This document shows, one piece after another, positions 63,601 through 64,000 of a stretch of 64,000 nucleotides of DNA. Each line of letters opens with the position of its first letter. The first letter of the stretch is position 1. Position numbers and translations under genes: made by a program. The notes under the pieces are model-generated. The model was given only the letters and a program-made list of their open reading frames with translations, did not search any database and was not told where the DNA came from. The DNA is from Phaeosaccion multiseriatum (lineage: Eukaryota; Ochrophyta, other classes), in contig OZ218959.1 of assembly GCA_965112735.1 (NCBI GenBank), forward strand, positions 2,418,001 through 2,482,000, read 5' to 3'.

Positions 63601-63848
63601 TATTTTTTCTCCTTGTTTTTGTTTTTCTTGTTCTTGTTGTTGTTGCTGTTGTTGTTGCTGTTGTTGTTGTTGTTGTTCTTCTTCTTCTTCTCCTTCCTGA
63701 GAGGCTGACAGCTGATCTAGTATGTTCTTTGCCTTGCTTATGCTGTCGGGCCCTCCAGGCAGATCGAGAGATTTCAGCGCATTGTCGGCAGCCGCTGCTT
63801 TTGCGACCTCGCCTGCCGCTCGCCTGAAGTTCCCGGTGGCATCATTTT
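47358..63848 (-). CDS. Giant leucine-rich-repeat protein with duplicated CW/DGxPF module, 5' end outside window
   Basis: Twenty-six exons chain without a stop for 1820 aa: 63848-63292, 61972-61517, 61323-60661, 60060-59425, 59261-59103, 58898-58821, 58667-58353, 57797-57693, 57483-57397, 57052-56453, 56103-56050, 55734-55576, 55307-55194, 54725-54615, 54252-54118, 53736-53644, 53386-53189, 52639-52538, 51195-51139, 50775-50651, 49897-49861, 49815-49639, 49376-49212, 48448-48320, 48027-47964, 47446-47358. Nearly all junctions are phase 0. Exons 4-8 hold ribonuclease-inhibitor-type LRRs ([55 protein letters not shown]). A Lys-rich then Asp-rich spacer follows. Two related modules come next: GGHYRLDL ... 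[16 protein letters not shown] and TGSYRLHL ... [16 protein letters not shown], each closed by a tryptophan strand and GLL(C/D)F. The C-terminus has no recognised fold. A scaffold role is inferred from the LRRs. The small exons near 49.8 kb are the least certain. Confidence 0.75.
48463..49066 (+). repeat. 23-bp minisatellite, about 26 copies
   Basis: The unit is ATGGGCAGGCATGG followed by ATCAGGCAT, repeated head to tail with only a few changes (GTATATG for GCATATG, one ATCC). Three units equal 23 codons, so a long artefactual open frame appears on the plus strand. The array fills most of the intron between the LRR-gene exons at 49212 and 48448 and starts about 14 bases from the 48448 acceptor. 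Confidence 0.97.
49897..49947 (+). repeat. (GTT)n array
   Basis: About 15 GTT units adjoin the short LRR-gene exon at 49897. On the gene strand they are (CAA)n just before its acceptor. Confidence 0.85.
50340..50644 (+). repeat. (CACT)n array with (CATT)n blocks
   Basis: About 300 bases of CACT/CTCA units with interspersed CATT and CTCT blocks directly follow the donor of the LRR-gene exon ending at 50651. In the transcript this is GTGAGTGAGT..., each unit resembling a 5' splice site. Confidence 0.93.
51241..52309 (+). repeat. Kilobase (GGGA)n array
   Basis: From 51457 to 52309 the array is essentially pure GGGA (about 213 units); 51241-51456 is a degenerate edge. It lies in the LRR-gene intron between exons 52639-52538 and 51195-51139. 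The transcript carries (CCCT)n ending some 45 bases before the acceptor. The DNA can form quadruplexes on one strand and triplex on mirror symmetry. The long open frames on both strands here are artefacts of the 4-bp period. Confidence 0.97.
53389..53482 (+). repeat. (GGGA)n before LRR-gene acceptor at 53387
   Basis: About 23 units, immediately upstream in gene sense of the exon starting at 53386; (CCCT)n in the transcript. Confidence 0.93.
54366..54604 (+). repeat. (ATAC)n array
   Basis: Tetranucleotide ATAC units with ACAC and GTAC interruptions fill the intron between the LRR-gene exons at 54615 and 54252. On the gene strand this is (GTAT)n following the donor gtaagtct. Confidence 0.95.
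54735..55010 (+). repeat. (GGAC)n then (GGGA)n tract
   Basis: GGAC units (54735-54751) pass into GGGA units with AAGG and AGGC breaks, directly upstream in gene sense of the acceptor at 54726. Confidence 0.9.
56277..56452 (+). repeat. (CA)n array touching an LRR-gene donor
   Basis: CACG and CA repeats run up to the donor at 56452. In the transcript the donor itself, gtgtgtgcg, is part of the (GT)n array. Confidence 0.92.
57803..58157 (+). repeat. (GGGA)n array before LRR-gene exon 57797
   Basis: About 350 bases of GGGA with a few AAGG and GGGT breaks. In gene sense it is (CCCT)n ending at the acceptor of the LRR exon that starts at 57797. Confidence 0.95.
59015..59080 (+). repeat. (GCGT)n array
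   Basis: About 16 GCGT units lie in the intron following the donor of the LRR-gene exon ending at 59103. Confidence 0.93.
60466..60651 (+). repeat. (CA)n / (CACG)n array
   Basis: CA and CACGCA repeats occupy the donor side of the LRR-gene intron after exon end 60661. In the transcript it is (GT)n beginning about ten bases from the donor. Confidence 0.93.
61408..61514 (+). repeat. (CCCT)n array fused to an LRR-gene donor
   Basis: In gene sense the exon ending at 61517 is followed by gtgagggagggaggg..., so the donor passes directly into (GGGA)n. Confidence 0.93.
62270..63185 (+). repeat. 11-bp satellite with higher-order order
   Basis: About 915 bases consist of variants of an 11-base unit (AGATAAGGCAA, GGTAAGGCCAG, AGAGAAGCCAA, ATAAGGCAATA). 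Variants recur in a set order, giving higher-order repeats of roughly 44-66 bases. It lies in the LRR-gene intron between 63292 and 61972. The long minus-strand Leu/Pro/Tyr frames here arise from the repeat. Confidence 0.93.
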
Positions 63849-64000
63849 CTAGAGAGAGCAAGTCGAGGGAATGGGACGCGGGAGAGAGAGAGGAAGGAAG
63901 ACGGAGAGGAGGCGAGGGAGAGGAGAGAGAGAGGGTGAGTGAAAGAGAGCGAGAGAGAGAGAGAAAGACAGAAGCGGCAGCAGAGGTGGCTTCAAGGCGG
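63849..64000 (-). other. Intron and possible exon edge at the right end
   Basis: In gene sense the exon at 63848 follows a ctctag acceptor preceded by CT-rich sequence. The last 30 bases can be read as coding on the minus strand, but no junction can be confirmed inside the window. Confidence 0.4.

Overview
This is a nuclear window from a GC-rich eukaryotic microbe. Genes carry GT-AG introns and the products are eukaryotic: CCT4, REV1, an RBR ubiquitin ligase, a peroxisomal PMP24-family protein and an ABCC transporter. No rRNA, tRNA, CRISPR or bacterial-type operon was recognised. Microsatellites are very abundant in introns and in low-complexity coding inserts (poly-Q, poly-E, poly-G). I infer a unicellular alga or protist, perhaps a stramenopile, with low confidence. 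Exon models were built by hand from splice signals and checked for phase; nine of the eleven host genes have complete or window-complete models that sum to whole codons.

Layout: partial PXMP4-like gene (-, 1-427); PDZ/PH-like low-complexity protein (+, 688-6763); 12-exon ABCC/MRP transporter (-, 7704-16476); Zn2Cys6 zinc-cluster protein with a frameshift (+, 17272-19720); Crypton-like tyrosine-recombinase element (-, about 20405-23960); UBA-RBR-ZZ ubiquitin ligase (-, 24350-28758); CCT4 chaperonin subunit (+, about 29459-33476); METTL22-like methyltransferase (-, 34666-35857); REV1 translesion polymerase (+, 36472-41938); small RING protein (-, 42580-43195); low-complexity unknown protein (+, 43437-46975); giant LRR protein with at least 26 exons (-, 47358 to beyond the right end).

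Leaving out the mobile element, the eleven host genes alternate strand without exception, so every intergenic space is a shared 5' region or a tail-to-tail region. The recombinase element sits in one of the tail-to-tail gaps. The genes do not form one pathway; REV1 (DNA damage tolerance), two ubiquitin-type RING proteins and CCT4 are general cell-maintenance functions.

The most unusual signal is a short dispersed DNA word, core TTGGTGATA and usually CAGTTGGTGATACAG. It occurs 14 times exactly plus several near-copies, on both strands, in exons, introns and a 3' flank of unrelated genes. In coding DNA it is read in different frames and orientations (QLVIQ, AVGDTA, AVSPTA), so it appears to spread or be kept as DNA rather than as peptide. 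A second signal is the strand polarity of microsatellites inside introns: GTGN or GGGA arrays follow 5' splice sites, and CCCT or CT arrays precede 3' splice sites.
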